Positions 56,075 through 64,000 of a DNA stretch of 64,000 nucleotides are shown here, piece by piece; within the stretch, counting starts at the first letter, position 1; every line of letters begins with the position of its first letter. Source of the stretch: Scleromatobacter humisilvae (GTDB lineage: Bacteria; Pseudomonadota; Gammaproteobacteria; Burkholderiales; Burkholderiaceae_C); contig NZ_JAJLJH010000001.1 of the NCBI RefSeq assembly GCF_023231945.1, positions 1,550,001 through 1,614,000 of the forward strand. Direction: 5' to 3'. Below the pieces are notes generated by a model. That model made no database searches. It saw only the letters and a program-made list of their open reading frames with translations, and was not told the origin of the DNA. Made by a program: the position numbers and the translations under genes.

Positions 56075-58438
56075 ATGGCGACGTACAAAGGCATCACCTT
56101 CCCCGACCACGTGGCGCCGCTCGCGCGCCACATGCATTCCGTCAACGACCATCGCGAGGCGCTCGCCGCCCTGAGCGGCACCTGGGACACGCTGGCATTG
56201 CTGGCGCACCTGTCCAACCTCAAGGCCGACATGAGCGAGGTGCGTGCGAGCTTCGGCGAGCTCACGGGCGAGCTGCTCGTCTGCCTGGCCGAGGAGATGC
56301 TCGCGCTGGCCGACGACACGCTGGGCCACCAGGCGCAGATCGCGGTGGAGGTGCTCACGCGCAACCTGTTCGAGCGCACCGCCGACATCGGCTTCCTCGC
56401 GACGGACTCGGCCATCGTCGACGCCTGCATCGCCAACGACGCCGCCGCCTTCGCCACGCTGCGCGAGCGCCTGCACGCCTACGCCGCGCGCTACACGGTC
56501 TATCGCGACATCGTGCTGCTCGCGCCCGACGGCCAGGTGTTGACGCGCCTGGCCGATGGCTTCGCCGGCCGTTCGTCGTCGCCCATCGTCGGGCGCGCGC
56601 TGGGCGGCCAGGGCGGCTACGTCGAGAGCTGCGAATCCACCGACTTCTGCGACGGCGAGCGGGCGTTGACGTACGCCTGGCGTGTCGAGCAAGGCGGGCG
56701 CGCGGTCGGCGTGCTGGCGCTGGTGTTCGACCTCGAGCGCGAGGCGCAGATGATCTTCGAGCGGCTCGCGACGAACGACGAGGTGCTCGCGTTCGTCGAC
56801 GGCAGCGGCCGCGTGATCGTCTCCAACGACGCCGCGCGCCTGCCGCCCGGCCATCGCCTCGGCCTGCGCGACGGCGCCGCCGCGCTGCGGCTGGGCGGCG
56901 TCACGCATCTCGCGGCGCAGCGCCACGGGCAGGCCTACCAGGGCTATCCGGGGCCGGGCTGGTCGACGGTGGCGCTCGCGCCGGTGGAGCTCGCGTTCGG
57001 CGACGACGCCGAGGCCGCGGTGGCCGTCGACTTCTCCGGCGAGAACGTCTTCTCGCAAAGGCTGCTCGACGTGCCCGTGCGTGCCCGCGAGATCCAGCGC
57101 CGCCTCGACCGCATGGTGTGGAACGGCCGCATCCACCAGGCCGCCGAGTCCAACGCCTTCTCCCGTTCGCTGCTGGAGGAGATCGCCTCGACCGGCCGCA
57201 AGACCAAGGACGTGTTCGAGCGCGCGTCGTCGGAGCTGCTGACCACCGTGGCGTCCGGCCTGCTGGGCGAGGCCCGCTTCCTGGCCGGCCTGTCGGTGGA
57301 CGTGCTCGATCGCAACCTCTACGAGCGCGCCAACGACTGCCGCTGGTGGGCGACCTCTCCCGTGCTCGCGACGATGGACGCCGCCGCCGCGCGCAAGACG
57401 CTCGCGCACATCAACGGCCTCTACACCGTCTATTCGAACGTGCTGCTGTTCGACACGCAGAGCGTGGTCGTCGCCGCGAGCCGCGACACCAGCGTCGAGG
57501 GTCGCCAGCTGACCGGCGCGTGGGTCGCCGACTGCCTCAAGCTGCGCGACCCGATGCGCTATGCCGTCTCGCCGTTCGAGCCCAGCGATCTGTACGGCGG
57601 CGAGGGCACGTACGTCTACGCCGCGCCCGTCCTCGTCGACGGCAGCGCCGTCGGCGGTGTCGCGCTCGTGTTCGACAGCACCCCGCAGTTCGCCGCGATG
57701 CTGCGCGCCGCGCTGCCGTCGACGGCCGGCTCGATGGCCGCGTTCTGCCGCCGCGACGGCACCATGATCAGCCGCACCGGCGAGTTGCCGGTGACGCTGC
57801 CGACGAACGTGCTCTCGCTCGCGCCGGGGCAGCAGTGGTCGGGCGTGCTGGCCGAGGGCGGGCACAGCTTCGTCGTCGGCGCGACCGCGGGCAGCGGCTA
57901 CCGCGAGTTCAAGACCAGCGACGGCTACGACGAGACCGTCGTCGGCGTCGTCGTGATCCCGTGCGGCCAGGTGGTCGAGCGCCACGTCGCGGCCGCGCCG
58001 CAGGTCGCCAACGTGGCGGGCGGCGCCGAGATCGCCACCTTCCTCATCGGCGAGCACCTGCTGGGCGTGCCGGCCAGCGACGTCGTCGAGTGCATCGAGG
58101 TGACCGCCGCCGTGCGCGTGTGGCGCGGCGGCTTCGCCCAGCGGCATGTCGGCTTCGTCACCTGGAACGACATGGCGCTGCCGCTGGTGGACATCGCCGC
58201 CGACGTCAACGCGGCCGGCGCCCCGCAGCGGCACGCGCTGGTGCTCAAGGCCGGCGCGCAATGGTTCGGCCTGCTCGTGTCCGAGCTGGGGCCGGTGGCC
58301 GACATGAAGCTCACCGAGGAGCGCGGCCTCACCGGCAAGGGCGACATCACCAAGCTGATCGCGCAGCTCGCGCGCTCGGGCTCGGTGTTCATCCCGGTGC
58401 TGTCGCCGGACGCGATCTTCGGCGGCCCGGCGGGCTGA
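56075..58438 (+). CDS. Soluble double-Cache-like protein with C-terminal CheW domain
   Basis: A 787-residue protein with no signal peptide or membrane helix that I can find. Two copies of a Cache-like unit are present: Arg-Asn-Leu-Phe-Glu-Arg-Thr-Ala-Asp (96-104) and Arg-Asn-Leu-Tyr-Glu-Arg-Ala-Asn-Asp (413-421), Tyr-Thr-Val-Tyr at 140-143 and 450-453, and Gly-Val-Leu-Ala-Leu-Val-Phe-Asp (212-219) against Gly-Val-Ala-Leu-Val-Phe-Asp (528-534). Residues about 650-780 form a CheW-like domain (Ala-Thr-Phe-Leu-Ile-Gly-Glu-His-Leu-Leu-Gly-Val-Pro). Cache domains are normally extracytoplasmic ligand sensors, so a cytoplasmic version tied to CheW could bring a metabolite signal directly to the CheA complex. 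The rod domain of a chemoreceptor is absent. Confidence 0.75.
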   Translation: MATYKGITFPDHVAPLARHMHSVNDHREALAALSGTWDTLALLAHLSNLKADMSEVRASFGELTGELLVCLAEEMLALADDTLGHQAQIAVEVLTRNLFERTADIGFLATDSAIVDACIANDAAAFATLRERLHAYAARYTVYRDIVLLAPDGQVLTRLADGFAGRSSSPIVGRALGGQGGYVESCESTDFCDGERALTYAWRVEQGGRAVGVLALVFDLEREAQMIFERLATNDEVLAFVDGSGRVIVSNDAARLPPGHRLGLRDGAAALRLGGVTHLAAQRHGQAYQGYPGPGWSTVALAPVELAFGDDAEAAVAVDFSGENVFSQRLLDVPVRAREIQRRLDRMVWNGRIHQAAESNAFSRSLLEEIASTGRKTKDVFERASSELLTTVASGLLGEARFLAGLSVDVLDRNLYERANDCRWWATSPVLATMDAAAARKTLAHINGLYTVYSNVLLFDTQSVVVAASRDTSVEGRQLTGAWVADCLKLRDPMRYAVSPFEPSDLYGGEGTYVYAAPVLVDGSAVGGVALVFDSTPQFAAMLRAALPSTAGSMAAFCRRDGTMISRTGELPVTLPTNVLSLAPGQQWSGVLAEGGHSFVVGATAGSGYREFKTSDGYDETVVGVVVIPCGQVVERHVAAAPQVANVAGGAEIATFLIGEHLLGVPASDVVECIEVTAAVRVWRGGFAQRHVGFVTWNDMALPLVDIAADVNAAGAPQRHALVLKAGAQWFGLLVSELGPVADMKLTEERGLTGKGDITKLIAQLARSGSVFIPVLSPDAIFGGPAG

Positions 58439-58456
58439 CGCGCGAGCGCGCGCAGG

Positions 58457-59313
58457 TCAAGCGCGCTGCGAGCCCGCCTTGTCCAACTGGTCGAACTCCG
58501 CCTGCGTCAGCTCGATCTCGCCCGCCTTCATGTTCTCCTCCAGGTGCGCCACCCTGGACGTCCCCGGAATCGGGATGATCACCGGGCTGCGCTGCAGCAG
58601 CCACGCGACGGCGATCTGGCTGGGCGTCGCGCCGTGGGCCTTGGCGATGGCGTCGAGCGCGGAGCCCTCGCGCGCGTGCTCGCCGGCGGCCAGCGGGAAC
58701 CACGGGATGAAGCCGATGCCGTGGGCCTCGCAATACTTCAGCACGTCCTCGCTGCCGCGGTCGGCGAAGTTGTAGCGGTTCTGCACGGTCGCGACGGGGA
58801 ACACCTTGGCGGCCTCCACGATGTCCTCGACCGACACCTCGCTCAGGCCCGCGTGCGCGATCACGCCGTCGTCGAGCAGCAGCTTGACGGCCTCGAACTG
58901 CTCGTCGCGCGGCACCTTGGAATCGATCCGGTGCAGCTGCCACAGCGCGATCTGCTCGACGCCCAGGCGCTCGCGGCTCGCGTGGGCCTCGCTGACCAGG
59001 TGGCTGGGGTTGCCGTTCTGCGTCCAGATGTCCGGGCCGCTGCGCTCCAGGCCTCCCTTGGTCGCCACCGTCACGTGGCTGTACGGATAGAGCGCTTCGC
59101 GGATCAGCTCCTCGGAGACTTCCGGGCCGTACGAGTTGGCGGTGTCGATGAAGTCGACGCCCAGCTCGGGCAGGCGGCGCAGCGTGGCGAGCGCGCCCTC
59201 GCGATCGGCCGGCGGCCCCAGATGCCCGGGCCGGTGATGCGCATCGCGCCGAAGCCGAGGCGGTGGATCTCGAGTTCGCCGCCGATGCGGAAGGTCTTGG
59301 GGTGCGTGGCCAT
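58457..59313 (-). pseudogene. Aldo/keto reductase with a single-base frameshift
   Basis: The reading frame starts at ATG 59313 with Phe-Arg-Ile-Gly-Gly and [11 protein letters not shown], the usual AKR N-terminus, then loses frame at a run of four C on the plus strand (59216-59219). From there the family sequence continues in another frame to the stop at 58457. One missing base restores a normal 285-residue protein. The catalytic residues lie past the shift: Asp and Tyr in Asp-Thr-Ala-Asn-Ser-Tyr-Gly, Lys in Ala-Thr-Lys-Gly-Gly, His in Trp-Gln-Leu-His-Arg. A real mutation, a sequencing slip or a programmed shift are all possible; a homopolymer error seems likeliest. Confidence 0.8.
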
Positions 59314-59417
59314 GGGTCGTCCTGTGCGTTGCGTGAGGAGGGGTCGCTCGGCCCAGTATGGTCAGGACGCGTGACGTTTTCACGCATGGGGTCTTGGCGG
59401 AATCTCGCGTTTCCGCG

Positions 59418-61151
59418 TCAGGCCGCGACCTTGGTGTCGAGCGAGGCCAGGTGCTGGTGGATCAACGCGACCGCCGCCGCGCCGTCGCCGATCGCGCCGC
59501 CGACGCGCTTGACCGAGCCCGCCCGCACGTCGCCCACCGCGAAGGCGCCGCGCACGCTGGTCTCGAACGGGTTGGGCACGCGGCCGGCAACCACCTTGCC
59601 GTCGGGGCCCGTCACGGCGTCGGTGCCGGTCAGCACGAAGCCGTGCTTGTCCACGGCCACGCCGCAGCCCTCGAGCCAGCGCGTCTCCGGATCGGCGCCG
59701 ACGAACAGGAACACGTTGCGCAGCTCGCGCTCGTGCACCTCGCCGTCGCGGCCGCCCTGGCGCCACTTCACGCGGCTCAGGCCGGACGGCAGCTGGCCCT
59801 CGAGTTCGACCAGCTCGGTGTGGGTCCACAGCTGGATGTTGGGCGCGGCCTCGATGCGGTCGATCAGGTAGCGCGACATGCTCGCCGCCAGGCCGGGCCC
59901 GCGGATCATCATGTGCACCTTGGCCGCGTGCGCCGACAGGAACACCGCCGCCTGGCCGGCCGAGTTGCCGCCGCCCACCAGCACCACCTCGCAGCCCGCG
60001 CACATCTTGGCCTCCAGGCCCGAGGCCCAGTACCAGACGCCGTGGCCCTCGAACTCCTCGATGCGCCCCAGCGCCGGCCGCCGGTAGCGCGCGCCGCTCG
60101 CGCAGACGAGGCTGCGGCTGCGCAGGCGGCGGCCGTCGGCGAGATGGATCGCGAAGAGGCCTTCGCTCTCGGCCTTCGAGCAGTCGAGCCGCACGACTTC
60201 CGCCGGGATGATCACCTTGGCGCCGAACTTCTGCGCCTGGATGAACGCGCGGCCCGCCAGCGCCTGGCCGGAGATGCCGGTCGGAAAGCCGAGGTAGTTC
60301 TCGATGCGCGCGCTCGCGCCGGCCTGGCCGCCGAACGCGCGGCAGTCCAGCACCGCGACGTGCAGGCCCTCGGACGCCGCATAGACCGCCGTCGACAGCC
60401 CCGCCGGCCCGGCGCCCACGATCAGCACGTCGAAGATGCCGTCGCAGACGCGGTCGTCGATCATGCCCAGCGCGGTGGCCAGCTGCGTCTCGCTCGGGTC
60501 GAGCAGCACGGTGCCGTTGGGCGTGACGGCCACCGCCTCGGCCGCGGCGGCGCCATACTGCACCAGCAGCTGCGCGGCCACCGGATCCTCCGACGCGGTG
60601 ACCACGTGATGCGGCTGCCCGTTGCGCTGCAGGAAGTTCTGCAGCCGCAGCACCGAGGCCGAGCCGGCGGCGCCGATGATCGTCGCGCCGCTCGCGCCGG
60701 CCTGGATCAGCGAGACGCGGCGCAGGATCAGCGCGCGCATGATGCGCTCGCCGAGATCGGCCTCCGCGATGATCAGCGCGCGCAGCTGGTCGGGCACCAC
60801 GAGGATGCCCTCGACCGGGCCGACGCACTGCGCGTCCACCAGCGCCGAGCCGCCGAACAGCGTGCCGGCCTCGGCCAGGAACTCGCCCGGGTCGTACTCG
60901 TGGTACGGCACGCTGCGGCCGAGGCCGTCGCGCTGCGTCACGCTCACGTGGCCCTTCGTCAGCAGGAACAGGCCGCGCGACTTCATGCCCGCGCGGATCA
61001 GGAAGCTGCCGTCCTCGCCGCGATGCGGTTCGCCGAAGCGGCGCACGCGCTCGACGTCCGCGCCGCTGAGGACGGGGAACATCTGGTAGGCGCGGTTCGG
61101 GTCGGGCTGCTGGCCCGGCGCGGGTGCGGTGGTGGTCGGCGGGTTGTCCAC
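59418..61151 (-). CDS. Cyclic-nucleotide-binding-domain protein with thioredoxin-reductase-like flavin domain
   Basis: A 577-residue fusion. A cyclic-nucleotide-binding fold spans about 20-140 (Gly-Ser-Phe-Leu-Ile-Arg-Ala-Gly, Pro-Gly-Glu-Phe-Leu-Ala-Glu). A thioredoxin-like linker follows (about 155-240) without a CxxC. The rest is a TrxB-type FAD/NADPH domain with Val-Gly-Ala-Gly-Pro-Ala-Gly and Val-Gly-Gly-Gly-Asn-Ser-Ala-Gly. Where TrxB has its redox Cys-Ala-Thr-Cys, this protein has Tyr-Trp-Ala-Ser-Gly, so it cannot act as a classical thioredoxin reductase. Relatives fused to response regulators lack it too. The GTG start at 61151 is preferred because a GGAG site stands before it. It is divergent from the YdeP-like gene. 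Confidence 0.8.
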   Translation of the reverse strand: MDNPPTTTAPAPGQQPDPNRAYQMFPVLSGADVERVRRFGEPHRGEDGSFLIRAGMKSRGLFLLTKGHVSVTQRDGLGRSVPYHEYDPGEFLAEAGTLFGGSALVDAQCVGPVEGILVVPDQLRALIIAEADLGERIMRALILRRVSLIQAGASGATIIGAAGSASVLRLQNFLQRNGQPHHVVTASEDPVAAQLLVQYGAAAAEAVAVTPNGTVLLDPSETQLATALGMIDDRVCDGIFDVLIVGAGPAGLSTAVYAASEGLHVAVLDCRAFGGQAGASARIENYLGFPTGISGQALAGRAFIQAQKFGAKVIIPAEVVRLDCSKAESEGLFAIHLADGRRLRSRSLVCASGARYRRPALGRIEEFEGHGVWYWASGLEAKMCAGCEVVLVGGGNSAGQAAVFLSAHAAKVHMMIRGPGLAASMSRYLIDRIEAAPNIQLWTHTELVELEGQLPSGLSRVKWRQGGRDGEVHERELRNVFLFVGADPETRWLEGCGVAVDKHGFVLTGTDAVTGPDGKVVAGRVPNPFETSVRGAFAVGDVRAGSVKRVGGAIGDGAAAVALIHQHLASLDTKVAA

Positions 61152-61298
61152 GGGACGGCTCCAGGCATCTCGGCGCGCGTCCGTCGCGCGCCAGCATCGA
61201 CTGTCGCACGACTGCGAATGTCTTGCATCTCCCTGAACGATGCCGGGGCACACGCCTTGCCGCTCGACCGTGACGCCGACTCAACGAGATTCCCCGCC

Positions 61299-63587
61299 AT
61301 GGCCCAGGACGAAGACATCCGCATCGAACCGTTCACGCACGCCGCGGGCGGCTGGACGTCCATCAAGGAAGTGGCGCACGCGCTGGGCGAGGCGCACATC
61401 CGGCTCGACGGCACGCGCATCCTGCTCAAGCAGAACAAGCCGGACGGCTTCCAGTGCGTCAGCTGCTCGTGGGCCAAGCCGGCCGAGCCGCACGCCGCGG
61501 AGTTCTGCGAGCACGGCGCCAAGGCGACGGCCTGGGAGTTGACGACGGACCGCTGCACGCCCGAGTTCTTCGCGCAGCACACGCTGACCGAGCTCGAAGG
61601 CTGGACGGACCTCGCGCTCGAATCCACCGGCCGCCTCACCGCGCCGATGCGCTGGGACGCGGCCACCGACAAGTACGTCGAGGTCTCGTGGCAGGAGGCC
61701 TTCGCGGACATCGGCCAGCGGCTGAAGGCGCTCGAGCCGAAGGAGGCGGTGTTTTACGCCTCGGGGCGCGCGTCGCTGGAGACCTCGTACATGTATGCAC
61801 TGATGGCACGCCTGTACGGCAACAACAACCTGCCCGACAGCTCCAACATGTGCCACGAGAGCACTTCGACCGGCCTGCCGCAAAGCATCGGCGTGCCGGT
61901 GGGCACGGTGCAGCTGGAGGACTTCCCGCTGTGCGACTGCATCTTCATCATGGGCCACAACATCGGCACCAACGCGCCGCGCATGCTGCACGACCTGCAG
62001 CAGGCGCGCGAGCGCGGCGTGCCCATCATCGTCTTCAATCCGCTGAAGGAGCCGGGGCTGGTGCGCTTCGCCAACCCGCAGTCGCCGGTGCAGATGCTCA
62101 CGCCGGCCGACACGCGGATGAACACGCAATACCACCAGCTCAAGGCCGGCGGCGACCTCGGCGCGCTGACCGGGCTGTGCAAGGCGTTGGTGGCGATGGA
62201 CGACGCGGCGCGCGAGAGCGGCGACGACGCCATCATCGACCACGACTTCATCGCGCAGCACACGCACGGCTTCGAGGCCTTCTGCCTGCACCTGCGCCAG
62301 GTCGAGTGGCCGGCAATCGAGGAGGCCAGCGGTCTCGCGCGCGCCGCGATCGAATCGGCGGCCGAGGTGATCGGCCGCGCCAGGCGCGTGATCGGCATCT
62401 ACGGCATGGGCCTGACGCAGCACAAGACCGGCGTCGCCAACGTGCAGATGGTGGCCAACGTGCTGCTGCTGGGCGGCCACATCGGCGTGCCGGGCGCGGG
62501 CATCCTGCCGGTGCGCGGGCACTCCAACGTGCAGGGCCAGCGCACGGTGGGCATCACCGAGAAGCCGGAGATGGTGCCGGCCGACAAGCTCAAGGCGCAG
62601 TTCGGCTTCGACATCCCGAAGGACAAGGGCCTGACGACCGTCGAGACCTGCCGGGGCCTCGCGGCCGGCACGGTCAAGGCCATCGTCAGCCTGGGCGGCA
62701 ACCTGCTGCGCGCGGTGCCGGACGGCCCGCGTGTCGAGGACGGCTGGCGCAAGGCGAAGCTGTCGGTGCAGGTCGCGACGAAGCTCAATCGCAGCCACGT
62801 CGTCCACGCCGAGGCGGCCTACCTGCTGCCGTGCCTGGGCCGCATCGAGATCGACCGCCAGGGCGGCATCGAACAGGCCGTCTCGATGGAGGATTCGACC
62901 GGCTGCATGCACGGCTCGCGCGGCGCCGCGGAGCCGGCGAGCGACAAGCTGCTGTCGGAGCCCGCGATCGTCGCGGGCATCGCCAAGGCCACGCTGGCCG
63001 CGAACAAGGTGCCGTGGGACGAATGGGTGGCGGACTATGCCAAGGTGCGCCAGGCCATCGAGCAGACCTATCCCGAGATCTTCCACGACTTCGAGCAGCG
63101 CATGTGGCAACCCGGCGGCTTCCATCGGCCGCTGCCCGCGTGCCATCGCGAATGGAAGACGCCCAGCGGCAAGGCCAACTTCATCTGCCCGCCGTCGCTG
63201 GACGAGGACGACGACATGACGGCCCGCGGCCCCGACGTCATCCGCCTGACGACGCTGCGCAGCTTCGACCAGTTCAACACCACCGTCTACGGCAATCACG
63301 ACCGCTTCCGCGGCATCCACGGCACGCGCCACGTGCTGATGATGAACGACGAGGACATCACGCGCCTCGGCTTCGCCGATGGCCAGATCGTGCGCGCGAC
63401 GACCGCGTCGACCGACGGCGTGCCGCGCGAGGTCGGCGGCCTGCGGATCGTGCGCTACGACATCCCGCGCGGCTGCGCGGCCGGCTACTTCCCCGAGCTC
63501 AATCCGCTGGTGCCGCTGTGGCACCACGCGGTCGGCAGCCAGGTGCCGGCGTACAAGTCGATCCCGATCCGGCTGAGCCGGATGTGA
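61299..63587 (+). CDS. YdeP/FdhF-like molybdopterin oxidoreductase, alpha subunit
   Basis: A 762-residue molybdopterin enzyme of the YdeP-type formate-dehydrogenase-like family. The N-terminal Gly-Phe-Gln-Cys-Val-Ser-Cys and a later Cys-Glu-His-Gly-Ala-Lys-Ala motif suggest an iron-sulfur centre. The Mo-ligand region is Asn-Met-Cys-His-Glu-Ser-Thr-Ser, and the cofactor domains include Gly-Met-Gly-Leu-Thr-Gln-His and Arg-Gly-His-Ser-Asn-Val-Gln-Gly. There is no Tat signal, so it should be cytoplasmic. Its substrate is unknown; in E. coli the relative YdeP is linked to acid resistance. The divergent partner gene, 147 bases away, may supply or regulate its electron flow. Confidence 0.9.
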   Translation: MAQDEDIRIEPFTHAAGGWTSIKEVAHALGEAHIRLDGTRILLKQNKPDGFQCVSCSWAKPAEPHAAEFCEHGAKATAWELTTDRCTPEFFAQHTLTELEGWTDLALESTGRLTAPMRWDAATDKYVEVSWQEAFADIGQRLKALEPKEAVFYASGRASLETSYMYALMARLYGNNNLPDSSNMCHESTSTGLPQSIGVPVGTVQLEDFPLCDCIFIMGHNIGTNAPRMLHDLQQARERGVPIIVFNPLKEPGLVRFANPQSPVQMLTPADTRMNTQYHQLKAGGDLGALTGLCKALVAMDDAARESGDDAIIDHDFIAQHTHGFEAFCLHLRQVEWPAIEEASGLARAAIESAAEVIGRARRVIGIYGMGLTQHKTGVANVQMVANVLLLGGHIGVPGAGILPVRGHSNVQGQRTVGITEKPEMVPADKLKAQFGFDIPKDKGLTTVETCRGLAAGTVKAIVSLGGNLLRAVPDGPRVEDGWRKAKLSVQVATKLNRSHVVHAEAAYLLPCLGRIEIDRQGGIEQAVSMEDSTGCMHGSRGAAEPASDKLLSEPAIVAGIAKATLAANKVPWDEWVADYAKVRQAIEQTYPEIFHDFEQRMWQPGGFHRPLPACHREWKTPSGKANFICPPSLDEDDDMTARGPDVIRLTTLRSFDQFNTTVYGNHDRFRGIHGTRHVLMMNDEDITRLGFADGQIVRATTASTDGVPREVGGLRIVRYDIPRGCAAGYFPELNPLVPLWHHAVGSQVPAYKSIPIRLSRM

Positions 63588-63728
63588 GGGTTATCGCTGA
63601 CGCGCGCAACAGCGCACGTTCAGCTTGGGTGCGCGGCGACTCGACTTTGCCTTCCAGCAACGGTTTCGGTGTCAACAACGACATGCGGCTGCCGTTGAAT
63701 AGGCAAGCCCATTCCTGCCTGCCTCGCG

Positions 63729-64000
63729 ATGACCTTGCCGACCGTCCCTCCAATCACGCGCCGCGGCGCGCTCGCCGCCGCCGTCGCCGCGCTGGCCTGG
63801 CGTCCCGCGTTCGCGGTGGCGGACGCCGACACCAGCCAGGCCGACGCGCTGCACGTGCTCAATCGCCTCGCCTTCGGTCCGGCGCCGGGCGACCTCGAGC
63901 GCGTCGCGCGCACGGGCGTGCCCGCGTGGATTGCCGAGCAGTTGCAACCGGAGCGTCTCGCCCTGCCCGCGTTCCTCGCCGACCAGCTCGCGGGGCTGCG
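63729..64000 (+). CDS. DUF1800 family protein, N-terminal part (cut by window edge)
   Basis: The first 90 codons are visible. A short twin-arginine-like signal (Thr-Arg-Arg-Gly-Ala-Leu, then an Ala-rich stretch to about 35) precedes Val-Leu-Asn-Arg-Leu-Ala-Phe-Gly-Pro-Ala-Pro-Gly-Asp and Trp-Ile-Ala-Glu-Gln-Leu, the conserved start of DUF1800. Such proteins are exported, often paired with a DUF1501 gene, and have no settled function. The remainder lies outside the window. Confidence 0.85.
   Translation, partial: MTLPTVPPITRRGALAAAVAALAWRPAFAVADADTSQADALHVLNRLAFGPAPGDLERVARTGVPAWIAEQLQPERLALPAFLADQLAGL

Overview
The window is about 64 kb of very GC-rich chromosomal DNA with tightly packed genes. 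Gene content (KgtP-type permease, periplasmic HiPIP, MexEF-OprN-like efflux, methyl-accepting chemotaxis proteins without a CheR-docking tail, DUF2917, DUF3309, DUF4124 and DUF1800 proteins) points to a free-living betaproteobacterium of the Burkholderiales, most like the Roseateles/Mitsuaria/Rubrivivax group. That placement is inference from gene content; no rRNA is present. I saw no tRNA, rRNA, CRISPR array, insertion sequence or phage gene.

Layout. 1-11 kb: the N-terminus of a response regulator, a small DUF3309 membrane protein, a KgtP-like dicarboxylate permease, a Tat-exported HiPIP, an OmpA-type lipoprotein, a four-gene pqiA-pqiB-pqiC-pqiA lipid-transport operon, a chemoreceptor and a Baeyer-Villiger-type flavin monooxygenase. 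11-19 kb: a luciferase-like flavin enzyme and a tripartite RND efflux operon divergent from its TetR regulator. The regulatory region between them has two matching palindromic operators flanking a strong promoter. 19-25 kb: rpe, tal and a HAD phosphatase on one strand, transketolase and a cation-diffusion-facilitator on the other. 25-32 kb: a stand-alone D-Ala-D-Ala ligase, an SDR/AraC divergent pair, an SGNH-like secreted hydrolase and a MocR regulator facing a DUF2917 gene. 32-39 kb: class I aldolase divergent from a compact gnd-zwf-pgi-pgm operon. Together with the rpe/tal/tkt cluster this gives most of the pentose phosphate pathway and its link to glycogen/glucose-1-phosphate. Genes for 6-phosphogluconolactonase and ribose-5-phosphate isomerase are not here.

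39-46 kb is the most accessory-looking part. Three diverged paralogues of a secreted beta-barrel-type protein lie on the plus strand, and a retron-like reverse transcriptase sits on the minus strand between the second and third. About 365 bases of structured, gene-free DNA lie upstream of the reverse transcriptase. 45-54 kb: a Bcr/CflA transporter, a second chemoreceptor, a second MocR regulator, a stand-alone degenerate GGDEF domain, a dienelactone-hydrolase-like enzyme, and a DUF3311/monocarboxylate symporter pair. 53-64 kb: a CsoR/InrS-type sensor with a His-rich RcnA-type exporter and a G-tract operator, pncB, a soluble double-Cache/CheW fusion protein, a frameshifted aldo/keto reductase, a cyclic-nucleotide-domain/thioredoxin-reductase-like protein divergent from a YdeP-like molybdopterin oxidoreductase, and the start of a DUF1800 protein.

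The best candidates for something poorly described are the reverse transcriptase with its upstream structured region, and the transmembrane-free Cache-Cache-CheW protein.
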